Shown one piece after another: positions 24,003 through 33,150 of a stretch of 33,150 nucleotides of DNA. The stretch lies in contig NZ_LMIK01000001.1 of assembly GCF_001428685.1 (NCBI RefSeq), positions 770,256-803,405 of the forward strand, written 5' to 3'. Position numbers and translations under genes: made by a program. Below the pieces are notes generated by a model, which did not search any database, was not told the DNA's origin, and saw nothing but the letters and a program-made list of their open reading frames with translations. Source of the DNA: Lysobacter sp. Root76 (lineage in GTDB: Bacteria; Pseudomonadota; Gammaproteobacteria; Xanthomonadales; Xanthomonadaceae). Each line of letters starts with the position of its first letter. The first letter of the stretch is position 1.

Positions 24003-27000
24003 TTAGTAATAACCCGCCAGATTCAAGAACCAGCCCTTGTTGTCGTACTTCAGATCGGTCAGGTCGTCGCTGAAGTCGGTGAAGTTGTAGCCCACGCCGA
24101 CCTTGAAGTTGTCGCCGATCTGGCGGTCCAGGCCGATCAGCCAGCCGCGCTTGTCGCCGCCGTCCTTGACCTGCAGCCAGCGGTACTCGGCCAGGCCTTC
24201 CCATTTGGCGATCAGGTGATAGCGCAACTGGCCGGCGACGAAGTCGGCGCGGCTGTCCAGCCACTGACCTTCGCCGCGGCCGATGCGGTAGTCGCCCCAG
24301 CGGCTGGCGAGCTTGCCGGCCACTTCCCACTTGTCGTCGAGGCGGTAGACGCCTTCGAACGACAGCACCTGCGAGCGCTGGTCGTAGGTGGCGCCGCCGT
24401 CCTGGCCGAGGGTGGCCAGGTCGTACAGGTAGGTGTACTTGCCGAACAGGCCCCAGCGGGTGTTGTCGTGCGGGCGGTAAGCGAAGCCGAGGTTGGCTTC
24501 GGCCAGCTTGGCGCTTTCGGCCGGGTTGAGCTCGTCCTGGGTATCGGCGTAGTTGGCGCGCAGGGCCAGGCGCAGGTCTTCGTTGACCTTGTAGAACAGG
24601 CGGTTGGTGGTGACCCACTGCTCGCGCTGTTCGGCGCCGGTGTCCTTGCGGTACTCCAGCTTGCTGTTCCACTGGGCGACTTCGTCGGTGCGGCCGCCGC
24701 TGACGCTGTAGGCGCGGCGGTCGACCCGGCCGGTGCTGGCGTCGAGTTCGCCGTCCATCAGCGTGAAGCCGATGTTCCAGCCTTCGGCCGGATAGAAGTC
24801 CATGCCGTAGGTGTGGACGATGCCCTGACTGTTGTCGCTCGGGTCCTTGAGGAACTGGCTTTCGTTGAACAGGTTGACCTGGTTGGTCAGGCGCCAGCGC
24901 TGGCCGAGGGTCCAGCCGTTCTGCAGATCGCGGTTGAACAGCGGGTCGGTGGCGGTGGTGTCGGTGCTGTAGCTGTAGGCGCCGTAGATCGTGTGATCGG
25001 GCTTGAGGCGGTATTCGGCCTCGACCTTGCCGCCGTGGCCGCGGCTGCCGCTGCTGACTTCCGCGCCGACGCTGGAACGGTCGCCGAACAGGTACTTGGC
25101 GCCGAGGGTGACCAGGTTGTTGCGGTCGTAGGCGCCGCCGTCGTCGTCGGCGGTGAACTGGCCGACGCCGTACAGCTCCAGCGAAGTGCCGAAGCGGCGG
25201 CGGTAGCTCACAGCCGCCAACAAGGCATCGGCGCTGCCGCTGAGGCGCTCTTCGCGCACGCGGCGCAGTTCAGCGCCGAGCTGGGCGTCGTTGGTGATGC
25301 GCCAGTCGGCGGTCAGCTGGCTCTGCTCCAAGGCCTCGGCGCCACGCTCGGCGCGCGAGTACTTGCCGTACAGGCTGAAGTTTTCGGTGAAGTAGCCGAG
25401 GAACTCGGCGCCGTACTCTTCGATGTCCAGGCCGGTGTCGGCGCGCGCGACCGAGAAGCCGGCATCGACATCGCGCCACCAGGCGCCGACGCTCCAGTCG
25501 CGCTCGGTCCAGCCCAGTTCCTTGAAGTTGGCGCGGGCTTCGACCGCGCGCGCATCGCCGCTGCGCGCGGCGGTGGCCGGGTTGCGCTGGACGAAGCTGA
25601 GGCCGCCGTTGTCCGAATAGAAGATCGGGGCGACGGTGGACTCGCTGCGGGTCTGTTCGAGCTTGAGGTAGGTGCCGCGACCGGCCTGCAGGGTCAGGTC
25701 GACGCCCTTGAGGCTGTAGTCGTCGCCGCGGCGGTTCTCGTCGATATAGGTACCGCCGACCGCGACGTGCTCACCGAACCACTGCTTGCCGCGGAAGCCG
25801 GCGCTGACGTCGTCGGCGTCGAAGCCGACCGGCACGTATTCGTAGTCGACCAGCAGCAGCTGGGTGTAGCCGTCGAGCGGCTGGTCGCGGGTCAAGGTGC
25901 GCACGTTCTCGCGCGTGACCTGGGCCAGCGGACGGGTCAGGATCAGGCGGCCCTGGAGTTCGTCGATCTCGTAGTCGGCACCGCGCTGCAGGTCCACGCG
26001 GCTCTCGGTGCGGCCGGTGGTGCGGTCGCGGATTTCCAGGGTGACCTTGTCCGAGCCCGGCAGCACATCGGTGTGCTTGAGGTAGTACAGGCTGCCGCCG
26101 GTGCCGAGGAACTCGGTGTGGCCGTAGGCGCTCTGCGCTTCGGAGCCGAACGCGCGCACCTCGCTCTTCGGATCGCCGAGCTGGGTGGTGGCGCGCGAAC
26201 GCCAGGACAGCGCCGCGCCGTACAGCGAGCGGTCGTACTGGCCGTACTCGGTGCCGGTGATGCCGGTGTTGAAGTTGCCCCACAGCGCCTGGTTCTGGTC
26301 CCAGTCCACGCGCACGTACAAGCGGCCCTGGGTATCGACGTCGCGGTAGGTGCTGGAGTCGTCGCCGTAGACCGGGTAGTACAGATCCGGGTCGAGGCGG
26401 CGGAACACGTCCTGGGCGTCCGCGTCGAAGAAGCCGTTGAACAGCTGCTTGATCTCGCGCTCGCGGGTGTCGGCCTGGGCGGTGATCAGGTACTTGCCCT
26501 TGACCTTGCCCTTCAAATAGAACGCCAGCCGGCCCTCGCTGATGAAGTCCTTGTCGTAGCGCTCGTCGCCGGCCAGCGGTTCGATGTTGCCGCTGACGTT
26601 GTTCTGCGACACGGTGACGTCGGCCAGGGCGACCAGGAAGGCGTACTTGCCGGTGACGTCGACGTCGAGGCGGTGCTGCAGCGGCGCGCCGCCGCGGGGC
26701 TCGATCGCCACGTCGTAGCCGTGGCGGCCGATCGGCTCCAGGAACTCGGCCACGAACTTGCGTTCGAGGTCGATCGGGAAGGTTTCGCCGTTGATGGTCA
26801 GCTGGGTGTCGCGCGGGATGTCGCGGCCGTAGATGCGCACCCGCGAGCCGTAGATCGGGATGTTCTGGATGCGCAGCGAGCTGCGGCCGTAGATCGCGTT
26901 CTCGATGCCCTGCGATTCGGCTTCGTCGCCGTCCAGCACTTTGCCGAGCGTGCGCTGGTTCTCGTCGCGCAGCACCTGGATGCCGCGTTCGTAGTCTTCC

Positions 27001-27686
27001 GGACGCACCAGCTGCACGCGCTTGCCGACGGTTTCGTCGAAGGCGCCGTCCTTGCCGTAGGCGCGGGTGACGTAGATCAATTCGTCGCCCGGCTGCAGGT
27101 TGAGGTCGGCCGGCAGAGCGCCGTCCCACGCCTGGTCGGTGACGTTGGCCACCGGCAGCTCGATCCTGGCCAGCGGCGTGACCAGGTCGGCATCGCTGCC
27201 GCGGTACACGGTGACTTCGATCTTGTCGATGAACGAGGCGTAGTTGGTGTAGCCGTGGAAGCGCAGCGGCTTGGCGATGCGGCCGTTCTCGAAGGGCACG
27301 GTCGAACCGCCCTGCACGTCCAGCACGGGACGGCCGAGGGTGGGATCTTCGGTCGCCCAGATCACGCCGCCGTTGGGCAGGTCGATGCTGAAGCGGCCGG
27401 CGATCTTGGCGCTGCCGGGCAGCACGTCCTCGCGCACCACATCGACGCGGCGGTTGCGCTGCAGGGCGTCGCTGTCTTCGCCTTGCGCGATCGGGCGTTC
27501 CTCGCCGCGGGTGCGGATGCGGAACAGCAGGCCTTCGTCGCTGCGGCATTCGCCGCCGTCGCAACGCGCCGCATTGCCCTCGCCTTCGCCGGATTTCGGC
27601 GTCGCGTCCTGGGCCAGCGCGGAGCCGGCGCCGGCCGAGAGCAGGCCGATCAGGGTCATGTCCAGAAGCTTCATCTTCATCTTCAT
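24003..27686 (-). CDS. Large outer-membrane beta-barrel protein
   Basis: A start at 27686 is preferred because GAGGA lies 7 bp upstream; ATGs at 27692 and at codons just downstream are alternatives (the N-terminus repeats Met-Lys). The product has about 1227 residues: a signal peptide ending GSALAQ, a periplasmic beta-rich part to about residue 370, then a long run of alternating strands with aromatic girdle residues, e.g. DTQGRLYVRVDWDQNQALWG and LSWRSR. It ends FLNLAGYY, the aromatic C-terminus needed for BAM insertion. A TonB-dependent-receptor-like or translocation/anchoring function is possible; no plug or TonB box is clear. It starts 4 bp after the stop of the giant adhesin-like gene, so both are co-transcribed. 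Confidence 0.8.
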   Translation of the reverse strand: MKMKMKLLDMTLIGLLSAGAGSALAQDATPKSGEGEGNAARCDGGECRSDEGLLFRIRTRGEERPIAQGEDSDALQRNRRVDVVREDVLPGSAKIAGRFSIDLPNGGVIWATEDPTLGRPVLDVQGGSTVPFENGRIAKPLRFHGYTNYASFIDKIEVTVYRGSDADLVTPLARIELPVANVTDQAWDGALPADLNLQPGDELIYVTRAYGKDGAFDETVGKRVQLVRPEDYERGIQVLRDENQRTLGKVLDGDEAESQGIENAIYGRSSLRIQNIPIYGSRVRIYGRDIPRDTQLTINGETFPIDLERKFVAEFLEPIGRHGYDVAIEPRGGAPLQHRLDVDVTGKYAFLVALADVTVSQNNVSGNIEPLAGDERYDKDFISEGRLAFYLKGKVKGKYLITAQADTREREIKQLFNGFFDADAQDVFRRLDPDLYYPVYGDDSSTYRDVDTQGRLYVRVDWDQNQALWGNFNTGITGTEYGQYDRSLYGAALSWRSRATTQLGDPKSEVRAFGSEAQSAYGHTEFLGTGGSLYYLKHTDVLPGSDKVTLEIRDRTTGRTESRVDLQRGADYEIDELQGRLILTRPLAQVTRENVRTLTRDQPLDGYTQLLLVDYEYVPVGFDADDVSAGFRGKQWFGEHVAVGGTYIDENRRGDDYSLKGVDLTLQAGRGTYLKLEQTRSESTVAPIFYSDNGGLSFVQRNPATAARSGDARAVEARANFKELGWTERDWSVGAWWRDVDAGFSVARADTGLDIEEYGAEFLGYFTENFSLYGKYSRAERGAEALEQSQLTADWRITNDAQLGAELRRVREERLSGSADALLAAVSYRRRFGTSLELYGVGQFTADDDGGAYDRNNLVTLGAKYLFGDRSSVGAEVSSGSRGHGGKVEAEYRLKPDHTIYGAYSYSTDTTATDPLFNRDLQNGWTLGQRWRLTNQVNLFNESQFLKDPSDNSQGIVHTYGMDFYPAEGWNIGFTLMDGELDASTGRVDRRAYSVSGGRTDEVAQWNSKLEYRKDTGAEQREQWVTTNRLFYKVNEDLRLALRANYADTQDELNPAESAKLAEANLGFAYRPHDNTRWGLFGKYTYLYDLATLGQDGGATYDQRSQVLSFEGVYRLDDKWEVAGKLASRWGDYRIGRGEGQWLDSRADFVAGQLRYHLIAKWEGLAEYRWLQVKDGGDKRGWLIGLDRQIGDNFKVGVGYNFTDFSDDLTDLKYDNKGWFLNLAGYY

Positions 27687-27696
27687 GGCCATGTCC

Positions 27697-30600
27697 TCAG
27701 CGCCCGCCCACGCCGACGGGGGCGTTGGTATCGTCAGTTATGTCCACACGCACCTTCTGTTTCACCTTCGGCTCGAGTTCGGCCGATATCGCCTCGAATA
27801 CGGCCTTGGCGCGGCGCAGGCCGAGCTGGACGTTGTAGGCGTTGGCGCCGCGCGGATCGGCGCGGCCGACGATACCGATCACACCGCGGCCTTCGCGGTT
27901 GAGGGTCTTGGCGATTTCCGAGATCAGGCCGCGGTACTGCGGGCGGATCGTGTCCTGGTCGGTGTCGAACAGCAGTTCGCCGAGCTTGATCGCCTGGTCG
28001 AGGCTGACCAGCGCCGAAGCGTCGGTGCCGGCGACCACGTCGATGCGAACCTTGGCGGCCAGCGCCGGCTCCAGTTCCTTGCTCAGCGCCGCGCGCACCG
28101 CATGGGCGCGGGCGAAGGCCAGGGCCTCGGCTTCGGCCTGGGCGGCGATGGTGACGCTGCCGCCGTCGGCGTCGCGCAGGCGCTGGGCGATCTTGCCGAA
28201 CATCGGCGCGTAATCGCTCTTCACCTGGTCGCTGCCGGCTTCGAACATCACCTCGCCCAGTTCGACGTCGGTCTCGCTGCTGCCGCCGCGGATCTCGCCG
28301 GCCGGCAGCTTGACGCCGAAGTCGAAGCGGGTCGGCACGCCCTGGGTCACGCGGCGGACGCGCGGGTTTTCGGTGGTGAACACCGAGCCCGGCGGCAGCG
28401 TGGCCTGGTCGACCTTGAGGATGAAGTTGCGGCCGCGTGCGGCGTCGCCGCCCGAGATGCCCTCGAGGTGGTAACGGCCGTAGGCGTCGGTCTGCATGAT
28501 CAGACCTTCCACCGAGGCGATACGCACGCCGGGGATGCCGCGCTCGTCGATGCCTTCGTTACGGATGGTGTAGGACACCTCGTAGCCGTCGGCGACCTGG
28601 CTGACCTGGCGCGTGACCTGCAGGTCCTGCGCGGTCAGGCCCTTGGCGGCGTCGCCGCGGACGCGGTCGACCGTGGTCTGGCCGGCGGCGTTCATGCGGA
28701 CGGAGCTGCCCTCGTCGGTGGTCAGGACGAAGTCGTCGCTGAAGTCGAGCGAGCGCAGGGTCTGGCGCACCACGACCTGATGACGCTGGGCGTCGTCGGC
28801 GCTGGAGCTGCGGCCGACGATGTCGCCGATCGCGATGCCGTGCAGCAGCGGTGCGCTGGTGTCGGGCTCCGGTTGCGGGCCGGTGCCGCGGTCGACCGTG
28901 GTCGAACCGGCGACGTAAGCACCCGGGGCGAAGCCGCCCTGCACGCGCACGCCGCCGGCCTTGGCCGGGTCCTGCCAGCCGTCGCCGTCGCGGTCGTCGT
29001 AGACCGAGCCCATGATCAGGCTGTCCTCGAGCAGCGGATCGCCGGCCATGTCGACATCGGCGGTGGCGACGTTGCCGATCGAACTGCCGTTGCTGTCGAG
29101 CGCGGTGACGCTGTTGCTGTGCACGCCCTTGCCCACGCCGGCGCCGACGCGCAGGAAGTAGACGATGGTGGCGCGCTGGCCGATGGCGACGTCGATGCCG
29201 TTGATGCGCAGCGGGTTGGTGCCGCCGATGCTGGCCGCGTCGTCCTCGTCGTCCACGCTGAGCGAGCCGTCGACGTAGGTGAAGCCCGCGGGCGGCGTGT
29301 CGACCAGGGTCGCGTTGCGCGCCGGCGAGTCGCCGACGTTCTCGGCGATCACGGTGTAGCGGACCAGGTCGCCGATCTTGACCGAGCGCTGGGCCGACTG
29401 CTTGCTCAGGCGCAGCACCGGGGCGTTGGCGGCCACGGTGATGGTGACCACGGCGATGTCGCAGACCGGGGTCGGCACCGAGGTGTCGCAGACGCGGTAG
29501 GTGAAGCTGTCGGTACCGGCGAAGAACTGGTTCGGCGTGTAGGTGCACACGCCCGCGGCGCAGTTCACGGTGCCGTTGGCCGGAGCGACGGTCACGAAGA
29601 CCGAGGCGGGGTCCAGCGGCGCGCTGGTCACGGTGTCGTTGCCGAGCACGCTGATCGTCACCGGCACCTGCTGGTTGGTGGTGGTGACGTCGTCGGTGGC
29701 CACGACCAGGTTGGGCTGGACCAGCACCGAAACGGTGGCGGTGGCGCAGTTGGCCGGGTTGAGCTTCTCGCAGATCGTGTAGGTGTAGCTGTCGTTGCCG
29801 CTGAAGTTCGGGTTGGGCGTATAGACGATGGTGCCGTTGCTGTTGACCGTGACCGTGCCGTTCGCCGGGTTGCTGGCGATGGTGATGTTGATCAGGGTCG
29901 GGTCGATCGGCGCACCGTTGAGGGTGTCGTTGCCCAGCACGCTGGTGACCAGCGGGGTGTTCTGCGGGGTGACGCCGTTACCGCCGCCGACCGGGTCGTC
30001 GACCGCGGTGATCGCAGGAGCGACCACGGTGACCGTCGCCACTGCGGTGTCGCAGTTGCTCGGGTTCAGCATCTCGCAGATCTGGTAGGTGACGGTGTAG
30101 GTGCCAGCCGGAGTGTTCGGCGCGACATCGACCGTACCGTTGGCATTCACCGTCAGCGGGCCGCTAGTGACCGGCGTCAGGGTGACGTCGGCCGGGTTCA
30201 CGGTGCTGCCGTTGAGCGTGTCGTTGCCGAGCACGTTGACCACGGCGGTCGCGCCGGTGCTGCCGTTGACTGGCGTGGCGACCACGTCGTCGACGGCGTC
30301 GATCGGTGCGGCGTTGACCGTGACCGTGACTAGGGCGGTGTCGCAGTTGCTCGGGTTGAGCACTTCGCAGATCCGGTAGCTGACGGTGTAGACGCCGGCC
30401 GGGGTGTTGGGCGCGACATCGACCGTGCCGTTGGCGTTGACCGTGAGCGGGCCGTTGCTGACCGGCGTCAGGACGACGTTGGTGGTGGTAGCCGCAGCAC
30501 CGTTGAGGGTGTCGTTGCCGAACACGTTGATCACGCCCGTGCCGCCGGTGCTGCCGTTGACCGGCGTGGCGACCGGGTCGTCGACCGCATCGATCGGCGC

Positions 30601-33150
30601 GGCATTGACCACCACGGTGATCGTAGCCGGATCGCAGTTGCTGGGATGCAAGGTCTCGCACAGCTGGTACGGAATCACGTAGCTGCCGGCCGGAGTGCCC
30701 GCGGCGACCGAAACCGTACCGTCGGACGCGACCGCAACGCCATCGCCTGGGTTCGGATCGTTGACGGTGAGGGTCACGAACGCCAGATCGATCGCGCCAC
30801 CGTTGAGGCTGTCATTGGTCAGGGCGTTGCCGACATTGGCCGAGCCGTTGGTGCCGTTGACCGGCGAGCCGCTGTAGTCGTCGTCGTTGGCGACGATCAC
30901 CGCCTGCGCCACGGTGATGGTGACGGTGGCGTTCGCGCACACCGGCGTCGGCGTGGAGACGTCGCAGACGCGGTAGACGAAGCTGGTGTTGCCGCTGAAA
31001 CCAGCGGTCGGCGTGTAGGTGCACAAGCCGGCGCTGTCGCAGCTCACGCTGCCGCTGGTCGGCGGAGTGACGACGCTGACCGAGGCCGGATTGAGCGGAG
31101 CGCCGGTGGTGGTGTCGTTGCCGATCACGCTGATGCCCACCGGTGTGTTCTGCGGCGTGCTGGCGCTGTCGTCGACCGCGGTGACGGTATTTCCGCCGAC
31201 GGTGATGGTCACGGTCGCGGTGTCGCAGACGGTGCCGTTCGGCGCCGGCAGGCAGACGCTGTAGTTGAAGCTGTCCGGACCGCTGTAGTTGGCGTTCGGC
31301 GTGTAGACGTAGCTGCCGTCGCTGTTGAAGGTCAGCGTGCCGTTGGCGGTACCACCGACCAGGGTGTAGGCCGCACCCGCCGGTGCGCTGTCGTTGCCGG
31401 TCACGGTGGCGTTGAGCGCGGTGTTCTGCGGCGTGGTCTCGCTGTCGTCGCCGGCGTTCGGGCCGACCACGACGTTCACGGTCGCGGTATCGCAGACGGT
31501 GCCGTTCGGCGCCGCCAGGCAGACGGTGTAGTCGTAGCTGTCGACGCCCGCGAAACCGGGGTTCGGCGAGTAGGTGCAGCTGCCGGCCGCGCAGGTCACG
31601 TTGCCGTTGGCGCCGCTGGTCGCAACCACCGAGGCCGGATCGATGACGCCGCCGCTGGTGGTGTCGTTGCCGACGGCGTTGGTCGCGACCGGGGTGTTGA
31701 AGTTCGTGGCCGCGGTGTCGTCCACGGCAACGATGGTCGCGGCCGTGATGGTGATGTTCACCGTCGCGGTGTCGCAGACCGTGCCGTTCGGCGCCGGCAG
31801 GCAGACGCGGTAGTTGAAGCTGTCGCTGCCGTTGAAGTTGGTGTTCGGCGTGTAGACGTAGCTGCCGTCGGCATTGAAGGTCAACGTGCCGCTGGCCGGG
31901 CCGGACACCAGGGAGTAGACCGAGCCGGCGGACGCGGTGTCGTTGGTCGACGCGTTGCCGTTCAAGGCCACGTTCTGCGGCGTGGTCTCGTTGTCGTCGT
32001 CGGCGTTCGGGCCGACCACGACCGGCACGTTGGCGTCGTCGCAGGTCGCCGGCGTGGTGGCCGGCAGCGTGCAGATGCGATAGCCGACGGTGTACGCGCC
32101 CGGAGCCGTGCCGGCCGGCACGGTGAAGCTGCCGTCCGGGTTGGCGATCAGGCCGGTCAGGCCGCCGTTGCTGACGATGCTGGGCGCGGTGGCATTGACG
32201 CCGATGACCACGGCGACGCCGTTGGTGGTGTCGTTGACGGTGACGTTGGGCACGGTGCCGCCGGCGAACGGCAGCACGGTGGCCGCATCGTCGACGGCAT
32301 CGATCGAGATCGACACCGGGGTGGTCTCGGTATCGCTGTCGTTGCCGCTGTTCGGGTCGGCGGTGGCGCTGCCGACGCTGGCGGTGTTGCTGATCGAGGA
32401 CGCGCCTGCGTAATTGGCCGGCACGGCCAGGGTCAGGGCGATCGCCGCGTTGCTGCCGGCGGCCAAGGTCGGACGCGAGCACTCGACGGTACCGGCGTTG
32501 TTGACGCAGGCCCAGCCGGCGCCGGCGGCGCTGACGAAGTTGAGGCCGGCCGGGATCGGATCGCTGACCACGACGTTCGACGCCGCGGACGGGCCGGCGT
32601 TGGCGACGATGATCGTGTAGACCAGGTTGTTGCCCGGCACGACCGAGGCGCCGGCGTCGTCCTTGTCGATCGACAGGTCGGCCGAAGCGGTCGGCGTGGT
32701 GGTCGCAGTGCCGGTGTTGTTGGCCGGGGTCGGATCGTTAGTCGTGGAACTGACCGTGGCGGTGTTGAGGTAGGTGCCCGTGGCGTTGACGGTTGCGGTG
32801 ATCTGCAGCGAGGTCGAGGCCGCGTTGGCGAGGCTGCCAATGGTCCACACGCCGGTGCCGGGCACGTAGGCGCCTGCACTGTTATCCGAAACGTAGGTGT
32901 AGCCGTTCGGCAGCAGGTCGGCGACCGAGACGCCGGCCGAGGCCGACGGACCGTTGTTGGTCACGGTCAGCGTGAACACGACGTTCGTGCCGACGACCGG
33001 ATTCGCATTGTCGACCGACTTCGCCATGACCAGGTCGGCCGAAGCCACCGGGGTCGTAGTCGCGGTGCTGGTGTTGTTGGCCGGAGTCGGATCGTTGGTG
33101 GTCGAGCTGACCGTCGCGGTGTTGAGGTAGGTGCCCGTAGCGTTGACGGT
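27697..33150 (-). CDS. Giant adhesin-like protein, DUF11 and cadherin-like repeats with OmpA-like C-terminus (5' end missing)
   Basis: The frame is open to the right edge, so the start lies outside; 1817 residues are seen. From the N-terminal side: parts of DUF11 repeats (period about 119 residues, e.g. LVMAKSVDNANPVVGTN and SIDKDDAGASVVPGNN), then about ten cadherin/VCBS-like repeats of about 95-100 residues with VDD-x-NDT and a cysteine pair near each C-terminal strand (C-x7/8-C). Then comes a DUF11 domain (LRLSKQSAQRSVKIGDL), an SdrD-like block with DDRDGDGW, and two OmpA-like segments, the second LLFDTDQDTIRPQYRG ... GRADPRGANAYN. It is likely surface-exposed and anchored to peptidoglycan. 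The stop is 4 bp before the next gene. Confidence 0.85.
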   Translation of the reverse strand, partial: TVNATGTYLNTATVSSTTNDPTPANNTSTATTTPVASADLVMAKSVDNANPVVGTNVVFTLTVTNNGPSASAGVSVADLLPNGYTYVSDNSAGAYVPGTGVWTIGSLANAASTSLQITATVNATGTYLNTATVSSTTNDPTPANNTGTATTTPTASADLSIDKDDAGASVVPGNNLVYTIIVANAGPSAASNVVVSDPIPAGLNFVSAAGAGWACVNNAGTVECSRPTLAAGSNAAIALTLAVPANYAGASSISNTASVGSATADPNSGNDSDTETTPVSISIDAVDDAATVLPFAGGTVPNVTVNDTTNGVAVVIGVNATAPSIVSNGGLTGLIANPDGSFTVPAGTAPGAYTVGYRICTLPATTPATCDDANVPVVVGPNADDDNETTPQNVALNGNASTNDTASAGSVYSLVSGPASGTLTFNADGSYVYTPNTNFNGSDSFNYRVCLPAPNGTVCDTATVNITITAATIVAVDDTAATNFNTPVATNAVGNDTTSGGVIDPASVVATSGANGNVTCAAGSCTYSPNPGFAGVDSYDYTVCLAAPNGTVCDTATVNVVVGPNAGDDSETTPQNTALNATVTGNDSAPAGAAYTLVGGTANGTLTFNSDGSYVYTPNANYSGPDSFNYSVCLPAPNGTVCDTATVTITVGGNTVTAVDDSASTPQNTPVGISVIGNDTTTGAPLNPASVSVVTPPTSGSVSCDSAGLCTYTPTAGFSGNTSFVYRVCDVSTPTPVCANATVTITVAQAVIVANDDDYSGSPVNGTNGSANVGNALTNDSLNGGAIDLAFVTLTVNDPNPGDGVAVASDGTVSVAAGTPAGSYVIPYQLCETLHPSNCDPATITVVVNAAPIDAVDDPVATPVNGSTGGTGVINVFGNDTLNGAAATTTNVVLTPVSNGPLTVNANGTVDVAPNTPAGVYTVSYRICEVLNPSNCDTALVTVTVNAAPIDAVDDVVATPVNGSTGATAVVNVLGNDTLNGSTVNPADVTLTPVTSGPLTVNANGTVDVAPNTPAGTYTVTYQICEMLNPSNCDTAVATVTVVAPAITAVDDPVGGGNGVTPQNTPLVTSVLGNDTLNGAPIDPTLINITIASNPANGTVTVNSNGTIVYTPNPNFSGNDSYTYTICEKLNPANCATATVSVLVQPNLVVATDDVTTTNQQVPVTISVLGNDTVTSAPLDPASVFVTVAPANGTVNCAAGVCTYTPNQFFAGTDSFTYRVCDTSVPTPVCDIAVVTITVAANAPVLRLSKQSAQRSVKIGDLVRYTVIAENVGDSPARNATLVDTPPAGFTYVDGSLSVDDEDDAASIGGTNPLRINGIDVAIGQRATIVYFLRVGAGVGKGVHSNSVTALDSNGSSIGNVATADVDMAGDPLLEDSLIMGSVYDDRDGDGWQDPAKAGGVRVQGGFAPGAYVAGSTTVDRGTGPQPEPDTSAPLLHGIAIGDIVGRSSSADDAQRHQVVVRQTLRSLDFSDDFVLTTDEGSSVRMNAAGQTTVDRVRGDAAKGLTAQDLQVTRQVSQVADGYEVSYTIRNEGIDERGIPGVRIASVEGLIMQTDAYGRYHLEGISGGDAARGRNFILKVDQATLPPGSVFTTENPRVRRVTQGVPTRFDFGVKLPAGEIRGGSSETDVELGEVMFEAGSDQVKSDYAPMFGKIAQRLRDADGGSVTIAAQAEAEALAFARAHAVRAALSKELEPALAAKVRIDVVAGTDASALVSLDQAIKLGELLFDTDQDTIRPQYRGLISEIAKTLNREGRGVIGIVGRADPRGANAYNVQLGLRRAKAVFEAISAELEPKVKQKVRVDITDDTNAPVGVGGR

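Noticed and set aside
24216-27902. Plus-strand open frame of about 1228 residues opposite the outer-membrane gene
   Set aside because: It is antisense to a gene with signal peptide, beta-barrel pattern and terminator; its composition (Val/Ala/Gly-rich, no motif) is a GC-bias shadow.
27271-30333. Plus-strand open frame of about 1020 residues opposite the adhesin gene
   Set aside because: Antisense shadow with Asp/Arg/Val-rich monotony and no ribosome site or domain.
27841-33048. Possible CRISPR-like periodicity in the repeat region
   Set aside because: The repeats are long protein-coding units (about 97 or 119 codons), with no short direct repeats and unique spacers.

Overview
The window reads as chromosomal DNA of a GC-rich gammaproteobacterium, most likely Lysobacter or a close Xanthomonadaceae relative. 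This is inferred from the strong G/C third-position bias, from dispersed palindromic repeats with the core GGAGCGGCGTGAGCCGCGA, and from the gene families present. No RNA gene, insertion sequence or CRISPR array was recognised.

Positions 1-11311, plus strand: a tightly spaced operon encodes part of a phage-tail-like contractile injection apparatus. It contains the proline-rich end of an upstream protein, a small tail-associated protein, a gp25-type baseplate wedge protein, a baseplate-J-like protein, a 1361-residue tail-protein-I-like protein carrying two-component-regulator-type beta-propeller repeats, a tail-fibre-like protein, a DUF6519-type protein with propeller-like repeats, and a secreted, membrane-anchored von Willebrand A protein. 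Sheath, tube and ATPase genes would lie to the left, outside the window. A strong terminator follows at about 11355.

Positions 11500-17242: unlinked housekeeping and envelope genes, mostly on the minus strand. They are a cysteine-rich secreted protein, a small membrane protein, a DUF1801 protein, a group II truncated haemoglobin, a PQQ-type sugar dehydrogenase lipoprotein (plus strand), a secreted SnoaL/DUF4440 protein and a beta-lactamase-fold serine hydrolase.

Positions 17595-20468, plus strand: a compact arsenic-resistance operon, arsR - arsI/cadI - (ArsN2-like acetyltransferase fused to ArsC) - second ArsC - aquaglyceroporin. It has a near-consensus promoter overlapping a palindrome at the arsR start codon. 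No ArsB, Acr3 or ArsA is present, so arsenite made by the reductases probably leaves through the channel. Immediately after it lies a nested array of four palindromic repeats.

Positions 20805-23834: small genes (a DUF2185/Imm33-like protein, an unknown CxxC protein, a membrane protein, DUF2277, a 56-residue YegP/DUF1508 protein and a TPR membrane protein). Positions 24003-33150, minus strand: a two-gene surface module. It has a giant adhesin-like protein, with DUF11 repeats, about ten cysteine-paired cadherin-like repeats and OmpA-like C-terminal domains, that runs off the right edge. It is followed after 4 bp by a 1227-residue outer-membrane beta-barrel protein and a strong terminator.
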